Notes: generated by a model from the letters alone, not told the origin. DNA of 5,223 nucleotides from an uncultured Gemmatimonadota bacterium (GCA_946479895.1 CAMLHT010000265.1:1-5223), one strand, 5' to 3'; positions 1 through 5,223 are shown, numbered from the stretch's first letter. Made by a program: numbers and translations.

Positions 1-54
1 CGCGTCCGAGCCAGTCCCGGCCCGCGATCCCGGGCGGCGTGGTCTGACGCTCGT

Positions 55-711
55 CTACTCGCCCGTCTCGGAATGCGGCGCGTCGACCGGCTTCGATTCC
101 GGCGATCCGAACTGTCGCAGATGGATGGACAGGACGACGATCGAAAGCACGGCGAGGAATTCGCTCTGCCAGTTCTGGAGCGACTCGAACCAGAACCGCG
201 ACGTCAGCATGTACTCCCCCACCGAGTAGACCTTCCCGCCCGGATGCTCGCGCTGCTCGTCGTTGTAGACTCCGGCGCCGCCGACCGCGTGGGCCAGGAA
301 CGAGCCGGTGAAGAGCAGGACGAACGCGATCGCGAGTGACCGCTTGTAGATCGCGAGCGCGAGGCCGCCCCGTTTCACCGGCCAGGGCGCGCCCGGCCGC
401 GTGGGGTCGGGCTTCCGGTCGACTTCCTCGTCCTTGTCGGGATCCTTCGATTCGACCGATCCCTTCTGGACCAGGACGACCGTGATCAGCACGTACACTG
501 CCATCTGGAAGAACTCACTTTCCCAGTTCTCCGCCGTCGCCTCAAGCATCGCGGAGCTCCGCAGGTAGCTCCCGTAGCTCTGGGCGGGCTCGTGGTGCCG
601 TCGCCGCTCGTTGTTCTCGTTCAGGTGTCCCGCGACCGACTGACCGGCGAGCGTCACGAGGAAAAGGAGTGTCAGGGCGATCGACAGGCCGTTGTTGCGG
701 AGCGCGCGCAT
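55..711 (-). CDS. DUF6766-like four-helix membrane protein with internal duplication
   Basis: 218-residue integral membrane protein of unknown function, recognised from memory as resembling the DUF6766 family. Hydrophobic segments lie at about residues 8-28, 68-84, 124-144 and 185-200. The two halves repeat each other: NWESEF (62-67), a helix and SVESKD (85-90) in the first half correspond to NWQSEF (180-185), a helix and SPESK (203-207) in the second. A charged, proline-rich linker (about 90-118) joins them. I chose the ATG at 711 because the protein then begins MRALRNNGLS directly before helix 1, as expected for this family. The frame stays open to 840, but that extension is Arg/Gly-rich and overlaps the divergent gene. 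No good Shine-Dalgarno lies close upstream; the nearest purine run, GAGGA, is about 17 nt away. The gene is divergent from the creatininase gene. No biochemical role can be given. Confidence 0.85.
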   Translation of the reverse strand: MRALRNNGLSIALTLLFLVTLAGQSVAGHLNENNERRRHHEPAQSYGSYLRSSAMLEATAENWESEFFQMAVYVLITVVLVQKGSVESKDPDKDEEVDRKPDPTRPGAPWPVKRGGLALAIYKRSLAIAFVLLFTGSFLAHAVGGAGVYNDEQREHPGGKVYSVGEYMLTSRFWFESLQNWQSEFLAVLSIVVLSIHLRQFGSPESKPVDAPHSETGE

Positions 712-723
712 GCGGGCAATAGT
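695..723 (+). promoter_or_regulatory. possible sigma70-type promoter for the creatininase-family gene
   Basis: TTGCGG (695-700) is separated by 17 bp from AATAGT (718-723), which matches TATAAT at four of six positions. Predicted initiation near 730 would leave a leader of about 28 nt before the ATG at 758. The -35 element and spacer overlap the first codons of the divergent membrane-protein gene. The match is weak and the surrounding DNA is GC-rich, so this is tentative. Confidence 0.25.
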
Positions 724-757
724 TTGGGTCCTCGAACATCCTCCTCTCCCCGGACCC

Positions 758-1621
758 ATGAACAAGATCCTTGCCGCGGCAGTGCCCGCTTTGCTCTTCG
801 CCCTTCCGGCATGCACCCAGGCGCCGGCAGGCCGGGCCACGAGCCTTGTCGCCGCGCCCAGCCCCGCCGAGCCGCTCGTCGAGTTCGAGATGATGACCTG
901 GCCGGAGGTGAAGGCCGCGCTCGCGGCCGGGAAGACGACGGCCCTCTTCTATACGGGTGGCACCGAGCAGCGCGGGCCGCAGAACGTCAACGGCGGCCAC
1001 AATCTCATGGGCCGGGCGACGGTGAAGGCCATCGCCCTGAAGCTGGGCAACGCGATCGCGATGCCGGTGCTGCCCTACACGCCGAACAACGCGAGCGCCG
1101 CGCTCCCGGGCACGATCGGCCTGACGAACGACATCCTGGCCGCGATCCTCGAGCGAGTATCCGAGCAGGCGATCGCCACCGGCTTCAGGAACGTCGTCCT
1201 GATGGGCGACCATGGCGGCGGCCAGCCGAACGTCTATCGCGACGTCGCGACGAAGCTGGATGCGAAGTACGCCGCCCAGGGCATCCACGTCTTCTACTGC
1301 GACGACGTCTACACGAAAGCGCAGGCCGACTTCGACGCCTACCTGAAGGAGAAGGGCTACCCGGTCAGCTCACACGCCGGCATTCCCGACACCTCAGAAA
1401 TGATCTACCTCGGCCAGTCCCTCGGCTGGGTGCGCATGGACCAGCTCCCGAACGCGGTCGGCGATACGCTGCCCCGCGGCGCGGCGCGCGATCCGAACGT
1501 CCCCCGCGTGAACAACGGCATCACCGGCGACGGCCGCCTGTCGAGCGCCGAGCTGGGGAAGATCGTGTTCGACATGAAGGTGGATTACGCGGTGCGGCAG
1601 ATCAGAGGAATGGTCCGGTAG
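758..1621 (+). CDS. creatininase-family protein, putative lipoprotein
   Basis: 287 residues with the creatininase/amidohydrolase fold pattern. Characterised relatives are metal-dependent amidohydrolases such as creatininase; the substrate here is unknown. The N-terminus (MNKILAAAVPALLFALPAC) is a signal peptide ending in a lipobox-like L16-P-A-C19. This suggests export and lipid anchoring, although Pro at -2 is uncommon. Family landmarks in order are GGTEQRGP (67-74), GGH (79-81), GDHGGG (150-155), HAG (206-208), DTS (211-213) and GITGDGRLSSAELG (254-267). Two positions that are His and Asp metal ligands in typical members (EQHGP...D) are Arg72 and His81 here, so this is a variant active site. 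The start at 758 was chosen from the signal peptide; ATGs at 692 and 710 would put charged residues before it. No strong Shine-Dalgarno is visible. The TAG stop abuts the hexamer repeat. The family call is secure; activity and lipidation are inferred. Confidence 0.85.
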   Translation: MNKILAAAVPALLFALPACTQAPAGRATSLVAAPSPAEPLVEFEMMTWPEVKAALAAGKTTALFYTGGTEQRGPQNVNGGHNLMGRATVKAIALKLGNAIAMPVLPYTPNNASAALPGTIGLTNDILAAILERVSEQAIATGFRNVVLMGDHGGGQPNVYRDVATKLDAKYAAQGIHVFYCDDVYTKAQADFDAYLKEKGYPVSSHAGIPDTSEMIYLGQSLGWVRMDQLPNAVGDTLPRGAARDPNVPRVNNGITGDGRLSSAELGKIVFDMKVDYAVRQIRGMVR

Positions 1622-1658
1622 AGTGGGAGTGGGAGTGGGAGTGGGACTGGGAGTGGGA
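1621..1658 (+). repeat. GGGAGT hexamer tandem repeat, left arm
   Basis: From 1622 there are four perfect AGTGGG units, one ACTGGG variant and one more AGTGGG; the array then decays into AATGGA and ACGGGA. It starts at the last base of the creatininase stop codon. On the plus strand it carries six G-triplets spaced by three bases, a canonical G-quadruplex pattern. It is the inverted complement of the array at 1710-1747. Confidence 0.95.
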
Positions 1659-1668
1659 ATGGAACGGG

Positions 1669-1684
1669 ATGCAGTTGACTGCAT
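1669..1684. repeat. small inverted repeat inside the loop of the hexamer hairpin
   Basis: ATGCAG-TTGA-CTGCAT is a perfect 6-bp stem with a 4-base loop. It extends to 7-bp symmetry if the loop is counted as TG. A third copy of the TGCAT core at 1694-1698 allows an alternative pairing, GGATGCA (1667-1673) with TGCATCC (1694-1700), so two mutually exclusive small hairpins are possible. Confidence 0.6.
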
Positions 1685-1701
1685 GACCTTTCTTGCATCC
1701 A

Positions 1702-3561
1702 TCACCGCCTCCCACTCCCACTCCCACTCCCACTCCCACTCCCACTCCCCAGACTCGATAGCAGGTACACCATGCTCGCCGTCCCGTCCATGATCGGCTC
1801 GTTGGTCGAGTAGTCCCCGATGTCGTCGTGGTAGACGACGAACCCGGTGTTGAAGCGCGCGTATTCGTCCGGGTTGTGGAGCGCGATACCGCGCAGGCTC
1901 GAGTAGATCGAGCGATAGACCGGCCCATCGAGCAGTCCGCCGAGGAGCACGTGAACGCCGAGCTTGCTGGCGTGCGCGGAGTGGGGATCGCGCGCGGAAG
2001 TGCCCGAGGCCGGGTATCCGATCATCATCGAGGTGCCCCAGGGATTCGCGCCGAAGAGCCAGTCGATCGCCGCCTGCTCGTATGCCCGATAACGCTGGTC
2101 GCCCGTCATGCGGCGGTAGAGCAGTGCCTGCGTGGCGAAGGACGCCATGAGGTTGCTCGAGCACCAGATGAACGGAATGCCGGCGCGGAAGCCGTTGGTG
2201 CTGGCGCGCGCCGCGACCTTCTCGATGCCGTCGCGATAGAACCGCGCCGCCATCGCCTTCTCTGCGGCCGATCCGTTGCGCCACAGCTCGTAATGGCCGT
2301 TGTTGTGCCACGGGAACCACTGGTAGTGCTTCGCGGTGTCGGCGCCCATCCACGGCGTTACCGGCTCGGCCCGCGCGTACGCCGCTGCCTCCGCGAGATA
2401 GCGGCTGCTGCGGGTGAGCGCGTGAAGCTGGGCGGCGCCGAGCTCCATGTCGTCCGTCCAGTTGTCTTCCTCGTAGAAGTAGGGTGAGCTGCCCGGCGCC
2501 GTCTGGCAGACGCCCGGATGCTTCCGGCCGACCTCGTACGCGTTCACCGCGCGCTCGCGCAGGGTACGGGCGAAAGCGGAATCGTCCCGTGCGATGGTCG
2601 CGGCGGCGAGCGCGAAGGTCGACGCGTACTTGCCCGCCGTGGAGGCGAATCCGGTCGCGCGGTTTTTGTACCGGAGGACGCCCTGCGGCCGGCCGGTGCA
2701 GGGATAGACGGGACGCTCGCGCCCATGGCCCCAGCCGTAATTCGACGAGTCGTTGATCATCAGGTCGAAGTAGGCGTGGTCGCGGTCGTCGGCGAGCTGG
2801 TTGTACATCTCCTCGCCGCCGGGATACATGCGGAGCAGCCAGTCGAGGCCGTGGCGCGCCTCGTCCACGACGTCGGGCACTCCATTCGCACCCGGCAGTC
2901 CGCGGGCATCGAACGCGTCGCCGAACGCACGCGGGTTGTCGCGGTACGCCGCGAGCATCATGTACGTCGCGGTGGCCGAGGTCGTGACGTACTGGAGATA
3001 GTCGGACGCGTCGGCCCAGCCGCCGCTCACCGCGATCTTCTTCACCACCCGGCCGCTGTCGTCGATGACGTTCCCGTCGTAGCGGTGGACGGAATCCCGG
3101 AACAGCGGGTTCCAGCCCGAGCGCTGCTGGCGCATGTAGTAGAGCGCGGTGTCGGCGCCGCCGTCGAAGACGTCCGGCCCGATGCGCACGCGAACCGGAT
3201 CGGCCGCCCCGGCCTCGATCGTGTAGCGGCCCGGCCGCCGCAGCTCGCTGAAGTCGAGGCGCTGGGTGACGACACAGGGCCCGAAGTGTCCTTCCCGCGA
3301 CGCGGGCCTGGGGCCGAGGACGACGCGGCCGGATTCGTCCTTCACCCGGAAGGACGGAATCCCGACCCGCTCGAGCGAGCAGATGACGGCGACCTTGGGC
3401 GCGTCGGGCAGGTAGCCCACCTGGTTGACGCGAATGAAGCTGGTGGAGTCGCCTCGCGCACTGCCCAGCGGAACGAGGATCCCTGCCATGAGCATGCAGG
3501 CCCTGCCGGCGCGGGAGCGGCCGGCGACGGGCAGCAGGGCGCGTCCATTGCGCGTCGACAT
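1702..3561 (-). CDS. secreted glycoside hydrolase family 9 enzyme (cellulase-type)
   Basis: 619 residues. The N-terminus has a basic stretch and a hydrophobic core (about 21-35), which suggests Sec export. Residues about 42-127, starting IRVNQVGYLPDAPK, are the Ig-like domain that precedes many GH9 catalytic domains. The (alpha/alpha)6 catalytic domain follows. GGWADASDY (180-188) carries the paired aspartates D184 and D187, matching the GGWxDAGDY water-activating/base motif. FGANPWGTS (503-511) and DPHSAH (525-530) are the substrate-region signatures, and DYSTNEP (583-589) contains E588 at the catalytic acid position. GH9 enzymes cleave beta-glucans with inversion; whether this one acts on cellulose or another glycan is not shown. 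The ATG at 3561 is preceded by GAGAGG (3568-3573) at 6 nt; the frame runs open to 3927 but that part is low-complexity. A weak minus-strand TATTGT lies at 3603-3608. The domain should end near LSSL (601-604); the (GS)6GRR tail is extra and comes from the hexamer repeat. Confidence 0.93.
   Translation of the reverse strand: MSTRNGRALLPVAGRSRAGRACMLMAGILVPLGSARGDSTSFIRVNQVGYLPDAPKVAVICSLERVGIPSFRVKDESGRVVLGPRPASREGHFGPCVVTQRLDFSELRRPGRYTIEAGAADPVRVRIGPDVFDGGADTALYYMRQQRSGWNPLFRDSVHRYDGNVIDDSGRVVKKIAVSGGWADASDYLQYVTTSATATYMMLAAYRDNPRAFGDAFDARGLPGANGVPDVVDEARHGLDWLLRMYPGGEEMYNQLADDRDHAYFDLMINDSSNYGWGHGRERPVYPCTGRPQGVLRYKNRATGFASTAGKYASTFALAAATIARDDSAFARTLRERAVNAYEVGRKHPGVCQTAPGSSPYFYEEDNWTDDMELGAAQLHALTRSSRYLAEAAAYARAEPVTPWMGADTAKHYQWFPWHNNGHYELWRNGSAAEKAMAARFYRDGIEKVAARASTNGFRAGIPFIWCSSNLMASFATQALLYRRMTGDQRYRAYEQAAIDWLFGANPWGTSMMIGYPASGTSARDPHSAHASKLGVHVLLGGLLDGPVYRSIYSSLRGIALHNPDEYARFNTGFVVYHDDIGDYSTNEPIMDGTASMVYLLSSLGSGSGSGSGSGSGRR
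1710..1747 (-). repeat. GGGAGT hexamer tandem repeat, right arm (coding for a Gly-Ser tail)
   Basis: Six perfect CCCACT units lie at 1711-1746, read as AGTGGG on the minus strand. They are in frame with the GH9 gene and encode (GS)6 followed by G-R-R-stop. Each unit is 6 bp, so unit gain or loss would lengthen or shorten the tail without changing frame. The G-rich strand is the coding strand, as it is for the left arm relative to the creatininase gene. Confidence 0.95.
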
Positions 3562-3567
3562 GCGGAA

Positions 3568-3573
3568 CCTCTC
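3568..3573 (-). promoter_or_regulatory. Shine-Dalgarno site that fixes the GH9 start
   Basis: GAGAGG on the minus strand sits 6 nt before the ATG at 3561. This supports that start over the upstream in-frame ATGs (for example at 3927), which would add 122 residues of Ser/Arg/Gly-rich sequence running through the terminator and leader region. Confidence 0.6.
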
Positions 3574-3579
3574 GGTGGC

Positions 3580-3608
3580 TTGCGTGTTTTTCCCTTCACC
3601 CCTACAAT
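3580..3608 (+). promoter_or_regulatory. sigma70-type promoter facing the MATE gene
   Basis: TTGCGT (3580-3585), a 17-bp spacer and TACAAT (3603-3608, five of six matches to TATAAT) form the best promoter-like sequence in the window. It sits in a locally AT-rich patch within GC-rich DNA. Initiation is expected near 3615. It lies upstream of the structured leader and overlaps the 5' untranslated region of the divergent GH9 gene, so the two transcription units may interfere. Confidence 0.6.
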
Positions 3609-3614
3609 ACTCCC

Positions 3615-3794
3615 TCGCTCTCGAACAGGAGAAGCTGTCTTGCGCATCATCACCGCCAACAACGCCGCCGTCACTGTCGTGGTCTTTCGACCGCGAATGT
3701 GGGACGTCGCCGTCGTTTCCAGATGATTCTGCGCTGATCGCTTCCTGAGCCGGAGCCCATAGTGGGCGGCACCGCGATCGGTGTCGCCCTTTTT
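3615..3794 (+). ncRNA. predicted structured leader RNA or small RNA, about 180 nt
   Basis: This is the predicted transcript from the promoter at 3580-3608 to the intrinsic terminator at 3764-3798. It can fold as an interrupted rod: GCTCT (3617-3621) pairs with GGAGC (3752-3756, one G-U), CAGGA (3626-3630) with TCCTG (3743-3747), AGC with GCT, and GCGC (3642-3645) with GCGC (3731-3734). ATCATC (3646-3651) pairs with GATGAT (3722-3727). The tip is a strong 8-bp hairpin, 3677-3684 with 3689-3696 and a TTTC loop. A GCCCA/TGGGC hairpin (3755-3759 with 3763-3767) shares bases with the terminator stem and could compete with it. No known RNA family was recognised; 6S RNA was considered for its size and rod shape but no defining features were found. 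It may act in cis as the MATE gene leader or be released as an sRNA. Confidence 0.5.
3640..3726 (+). CDS. candidate leader peptide (28 aa) upstream of the MATE gene
   Basis: A short ORF starting with TTG at 3640 and ending TGA at 3724-3726. AGGAG (3627-3631) lies 8 nt before the start, a better ribosome site than most genes here have. The peptide is valine-rich (7 of 28) with a VTVVV run (11-15) followed by FRPR (16-19) and MWD (20-22). The FRPR codons lie within the strong apical hairpin at 3677-3696. The Shine-Dalgarno can itself pair with TCCTG at 3743-3747. The stop codon is 37 nt before the terminator stem, as expected for a ribosome-controlled attenuator. No homologue was recognised, and a chance ORF in GC-rich DNA cannot be excluded; the frame is also open upstream of the TTG. 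Confidence 0.4.
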   Translation: MRIITANNAAVTVVVFRPRMWDVAVVSR

Positions 3795-3798
3795 GTTT
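3764..3798 (+). terminator. intrinsic (rho-independent) terminator or attenuator
   Basis: An 11-bp GC-rich stem (3764-3774 with 3779-3789, containing one G-U pair) closes a CGAT loop and is followed at once by TTTTTGTTT. It is directional: on the minus strand no T-tract follows the stem. No annotated plus-strand gene ends upstream, since the preceding gene is on the minus strand. It must therefore serve a transcript started in the intergenic region. It ends about 40 nt before the MATE start. Confidence 0.85.
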
Positions 3799-3838
3799 GC
3801 CCTCGGCGCCGGCCCGCGGGCACCTGCAGGACAATCGC

Positions 3839-5223
3839 ATGTCAGAGCTCAACACCATAGAAGAAGCCCGAAGCCACGAGCTGGAGGTCGCGGTGGACGC
3901 GCCGGTCGCACCCCCTCGAGAGACCATCTGGCACGCCGTGCGCGAGGCCCTGCGCGGGTCACGGCGGAACTACACCGAAGGACCCATCGGCCGCGCGATC
4001 CTCGTCCTCGCGATCCCGATGGTGCTGGAGATGGCGATGGAGTCCATCTTCGTCATCTGCGACGTCTTCTTCGTCGGCAAGCTCGGCGCCGATGCCGTGG
4101 CGACGGTCGGCCTCACCGAGTCGCTGATGGCGATCGTGTACACGCTGGCGATGGGACTCTCCATCGGCGTCAGCGCGACGGTCGCCCGGCGCATCGGCGA
4201 GAAGGATCCGGAGGGCGCGGCACGCACCGCGGTCCAGGGGATCGCGCTCGGCATGCTGATCGCCGCGACGCTCGGCCTGGTCGGCGCGATCTTCGCGCCG
4301 GATCTCCTCCGGCTGATGGGCGCCTCCGAGTCGGTCATCGCGACCGGCACGGGGTTCACCCGCGTCATGCTCGGCGGCAACGCGAGCGTGCTGCTCCTGT
4401 TCCTGATCAACGGCATCTTCCGCGGGGCGGGGGACGCCGCGCTCGCGATGCGCACGCTGTGGCTCGCCAACGCGATCAACATCCTGCTCGGCCCCTGCCT
4501 GATCTTCGGGCTCGGACCGTTCCCCGAGCTGGGCGTGGTGGGCGCGGCGATCGCGACGACCACGGGACGTGGTGTCGGCGTGCTCTTCGCGGCGTCGCAG
4601 CTGCTGCGATCCGGCAGCCGCATTCACATCTCGCCGCGACTGGTGAAGCTGGACGGCGCGCTGATGATGAAGCTGATCCGGCTCTCGGGCACGGGCACCT
4701 TCCAGGTGCTCATCGGCACGGCGAGCTGGATCGGGCTCGTGCGGCTCGTGGCGACCTTCGGCTCGAGCGCAGTGGCCGGCTACACCATCGCCATCCGGAT
4801 CGTGATGTTCGCGCTCCTGCCGGCCTGGGGACTGAGCAACGCGGCGGCGACGATGGTCGGGCAGTCGCTCGGCGCGAAGCAGCCGGAGCGCGCCGAACGC
4901 GCGGTCTGGATCGCGGGGAAGTACAACCTGTGGTTCCTGGGCGCCATCGGGATCCTCTTCGTGGCCTTCGCGCGGGTCATCGTCGCGCAGTTCACGAGCG
5001 ATCCGGCCGTGGAGAAGTTCGCGGTGGATGGCCTGCGCGTGATCGCCGCCGGCTTCGTCATGTACGCGTACGGGATGGTGATGTCGAACGCGTTCAATGG
5101 CGCGGGCGATACCTGGACGCCGACGCTCCTGAACCTCATCTGCTTCTGGGCCTGGGAGATTCCGCTGGCCTGGGTGCTGTCACAGGTGTTCGGGATGGGC
5201 GCGCACGGCGTGTTTCTCGCGAT
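3839..5223 (+). CDS. MATE-family multidrug/toxin efflux transporter (3' end cut by window)
   Basis: 461 complete codons are visible and the frame is open at the window edge. MATE proteins are 12-helix inner-membrane antiporters that use Na+ or H+ gradients to export cationic drugs and other organic compounds. The two homologous halves are visible. The first has a helix from about residue 52, FFVGKLGADAVATVGLTES (77-95), ARRIGEKDPEGA (116-127) and FRGAGDA (194-200). The second has VAGYTIAIRI (312-321), GQSLGAKQPERA (341-352) and FNGAGDTWTPT (419-429). Roughly 11 of 12 helices are present, so probably few residues are missing. The start at ATG 3839 is preceded by AGGA (3828-3831) at 7 nt. About 50 hydrophilic residues precede helix 1, longer than in many MATE proteins; a later start cannot be excluded. 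The upstream promoter, leader and terminator suggest attenuation control. The substrate cannot be predicted. Confidence 0.93.
   Translation, partial: MSELNTIEEARSHELEVAVDAPVAPPRETIWHAVREALRGSRRNYTEGPIGRAILVLAIPMVLEMAMESIFVICDVFFVGKLGADAVATVGLTESLMAIVYTLAMGLSIGVSATVARRIGEKDPEGAARTAVQGIALGMLIAATLGLVGAIFAPDLLRLMGASESVIATGTGFTRVMLGGNASVLLLFLINGIFRGAGDAALAMRTLWLANAINILLGPCLIFGLGPFPELGVVGAAIATTTGRGVGVLFAASQLLRSGSRIHISPRLVKLDGALMMKLIRLSGTGTFQVLIGTASWIGLVRLVATFGSSAVAGYTIAIRIVMFALLPAWGLSNAAATMVGQSLGAKQPERAERAVWIAGKYNLWFLGAIGILFVAFARVIVAQFTSDPAVEKFAVDGLRVIAAGFVMYAYGMVMSNAFNGAGDTWTPTLLNLICFWAWEIPLAWVLSQVFGMGAHGVFLA

Larger units (their letters stand above)
1621..1747. terminator. long inverted-repeat hairpin between convergent genes, possible bidirectional terminator
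   Basis: Bases 1621-1658 can pair with 1710-1747 as 38 bp with a single C/C mismatch (1647 against 1721), enclosing a 51-base loop. The loop holds a smaller hairpin at 1669-1684. Both flanking genes are transcribed towards it, so transcripts from either side would fold it. Neither side has a T-tract after the stem, so it is not a standard intrinsic terminator. It could stall polymerase, protect mRNA 3' ends or simply be a product of repeat expansion. The pairing is read from the sequence; the function is inferred. Confidence 0.4.

Noticed and set aside
20..35. Hairpin GCCCG/CGGGC downstream of the membrane-protein gene as a terminator
   Set aside because: Only 5 bp, no T-tract on the minus strand; such pairings are common by chance in GC-rich DNA.
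709..712. Overlapping ATG codons on both strands (CATG) as paired starts of the divergent genes
   Set aside because: The plus-strand ATG at 710 would add 16 residues before a clear signal peptide starting at 758, so it is probably coincidental.
542..1288. Minus-strand 248-codon open frame opposite the creatininase gene
   Set aside because: Arg-rich low-complexity composition with no domain; shadow of genes on both sides.
1621..1747. CRISPR-like array
   Set aside because: Units are contiguous 6-bp tandem repeats without spacers, and the two arms are inverted.
1828..3726. Long plus-strand open frames (1828-2487 and 2518-3726) opposite the GH9 gene
   Set aside because: They are Arg/Ala/Val-rich antisense shadows of a clear GH9 coding frame in GC-rich DNA. 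Only the last 29 codons (3640-3726), which lie outside GH9 and have their own ribosome site, were kept as a leader-peptide candidate.
3697..3726. Nine-residue ORF starting at ATG 3697
   Set aside because: No ribosome site at a proper distance; it is the in-frame end of the better supported TTG-started ORF at 3640.
3615..3794. Identification of the leader as 6S RNA
   Set aside because: Length and rod shape fit and CCTGAGCCG (3744-3752) resembles a stretch of E. coli 6S RNA, but it lies at the wrong end of the transcript and no large central bubble was found.
3562..3927. N-terminal extension of the GH9 gene to the ATG at 3927
   Set aside because: The extension is low-complexity, crosses the terminator and leader, and overlaps the MATE start. 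The ATG at 3561 has a well-spaced GAGAGG and a following signal peptide.
3959..4627. Two minus-strand open frames opposite the MATE gene
   Set aside because: Composition is Asp/Arg/Ala-rich or Ser/Pro-rich as expected for antisense frames of a membrane protein gene; no recognisable motif.

Overview
The window is GC-rich DNA with genes on both strands and short spacers. It looks like a chromosomal piece of a free-living, probably soil or sediment, Gram-negative bacterium. The signs are a lipoprotein-type signal on one gene, a secreted family 9 glycoside hydrolase, a GC-rich third codon position and a hexanucleotide intergenic repeat. The phylum cannot be fixed from sequence alone; Acidobacteriota, Myxococcota or a related lineage would fit. 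No mobile element, CRISPR array, tRNA or rRNA was seen.

Layout: (1) 55-711, minus strand, a four-helix membrane protein of the DUF6766 type with a clear internal duplication. (2) 758-1621, plus strand, a creatininase-family (amidohydrolase-like) putative lipoprotein, divergent from the first gene across only 46 bp. (3) 1621-1747, two arms of a GGGAGT/ACTCCC hexamer repeat in inverted orientation, between the convergent ends of the creatininase and glycoside hydrolase genes. The right arm lies inside the hydrolase reading frame and gives it a Gly-Ser tail. (4) 1702-3561, minus strand, a secreted GH9 (cellulase-type) enzyme. (5) 3562-3838, an intergenic region that is not empty: it holds a plus-strand promoter, a structured leader with a small Shine-Dalgarno-preceded ORF, and an intrinsic terminator. 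(6) 3839 to the window end, plus strand, a MATE-family efflux transporter cut off by the window edge.

The genes do not form one obvious pathway. GH9 and the creatininase-family protein are probably both exported but converge. The most interesting parts are the two non-genic regions. The first is the G-rich inverted hexamer repeat, in which each arm lies in phase with the gene it adjoins, so that it encodes or could encode a GS tail. The second is the promoter-leader peptide-terminator cassette in front of the MATE transporter. It has the architecture of a transcription attenuator, or else of a free-standing small RNA of about 180 nt.
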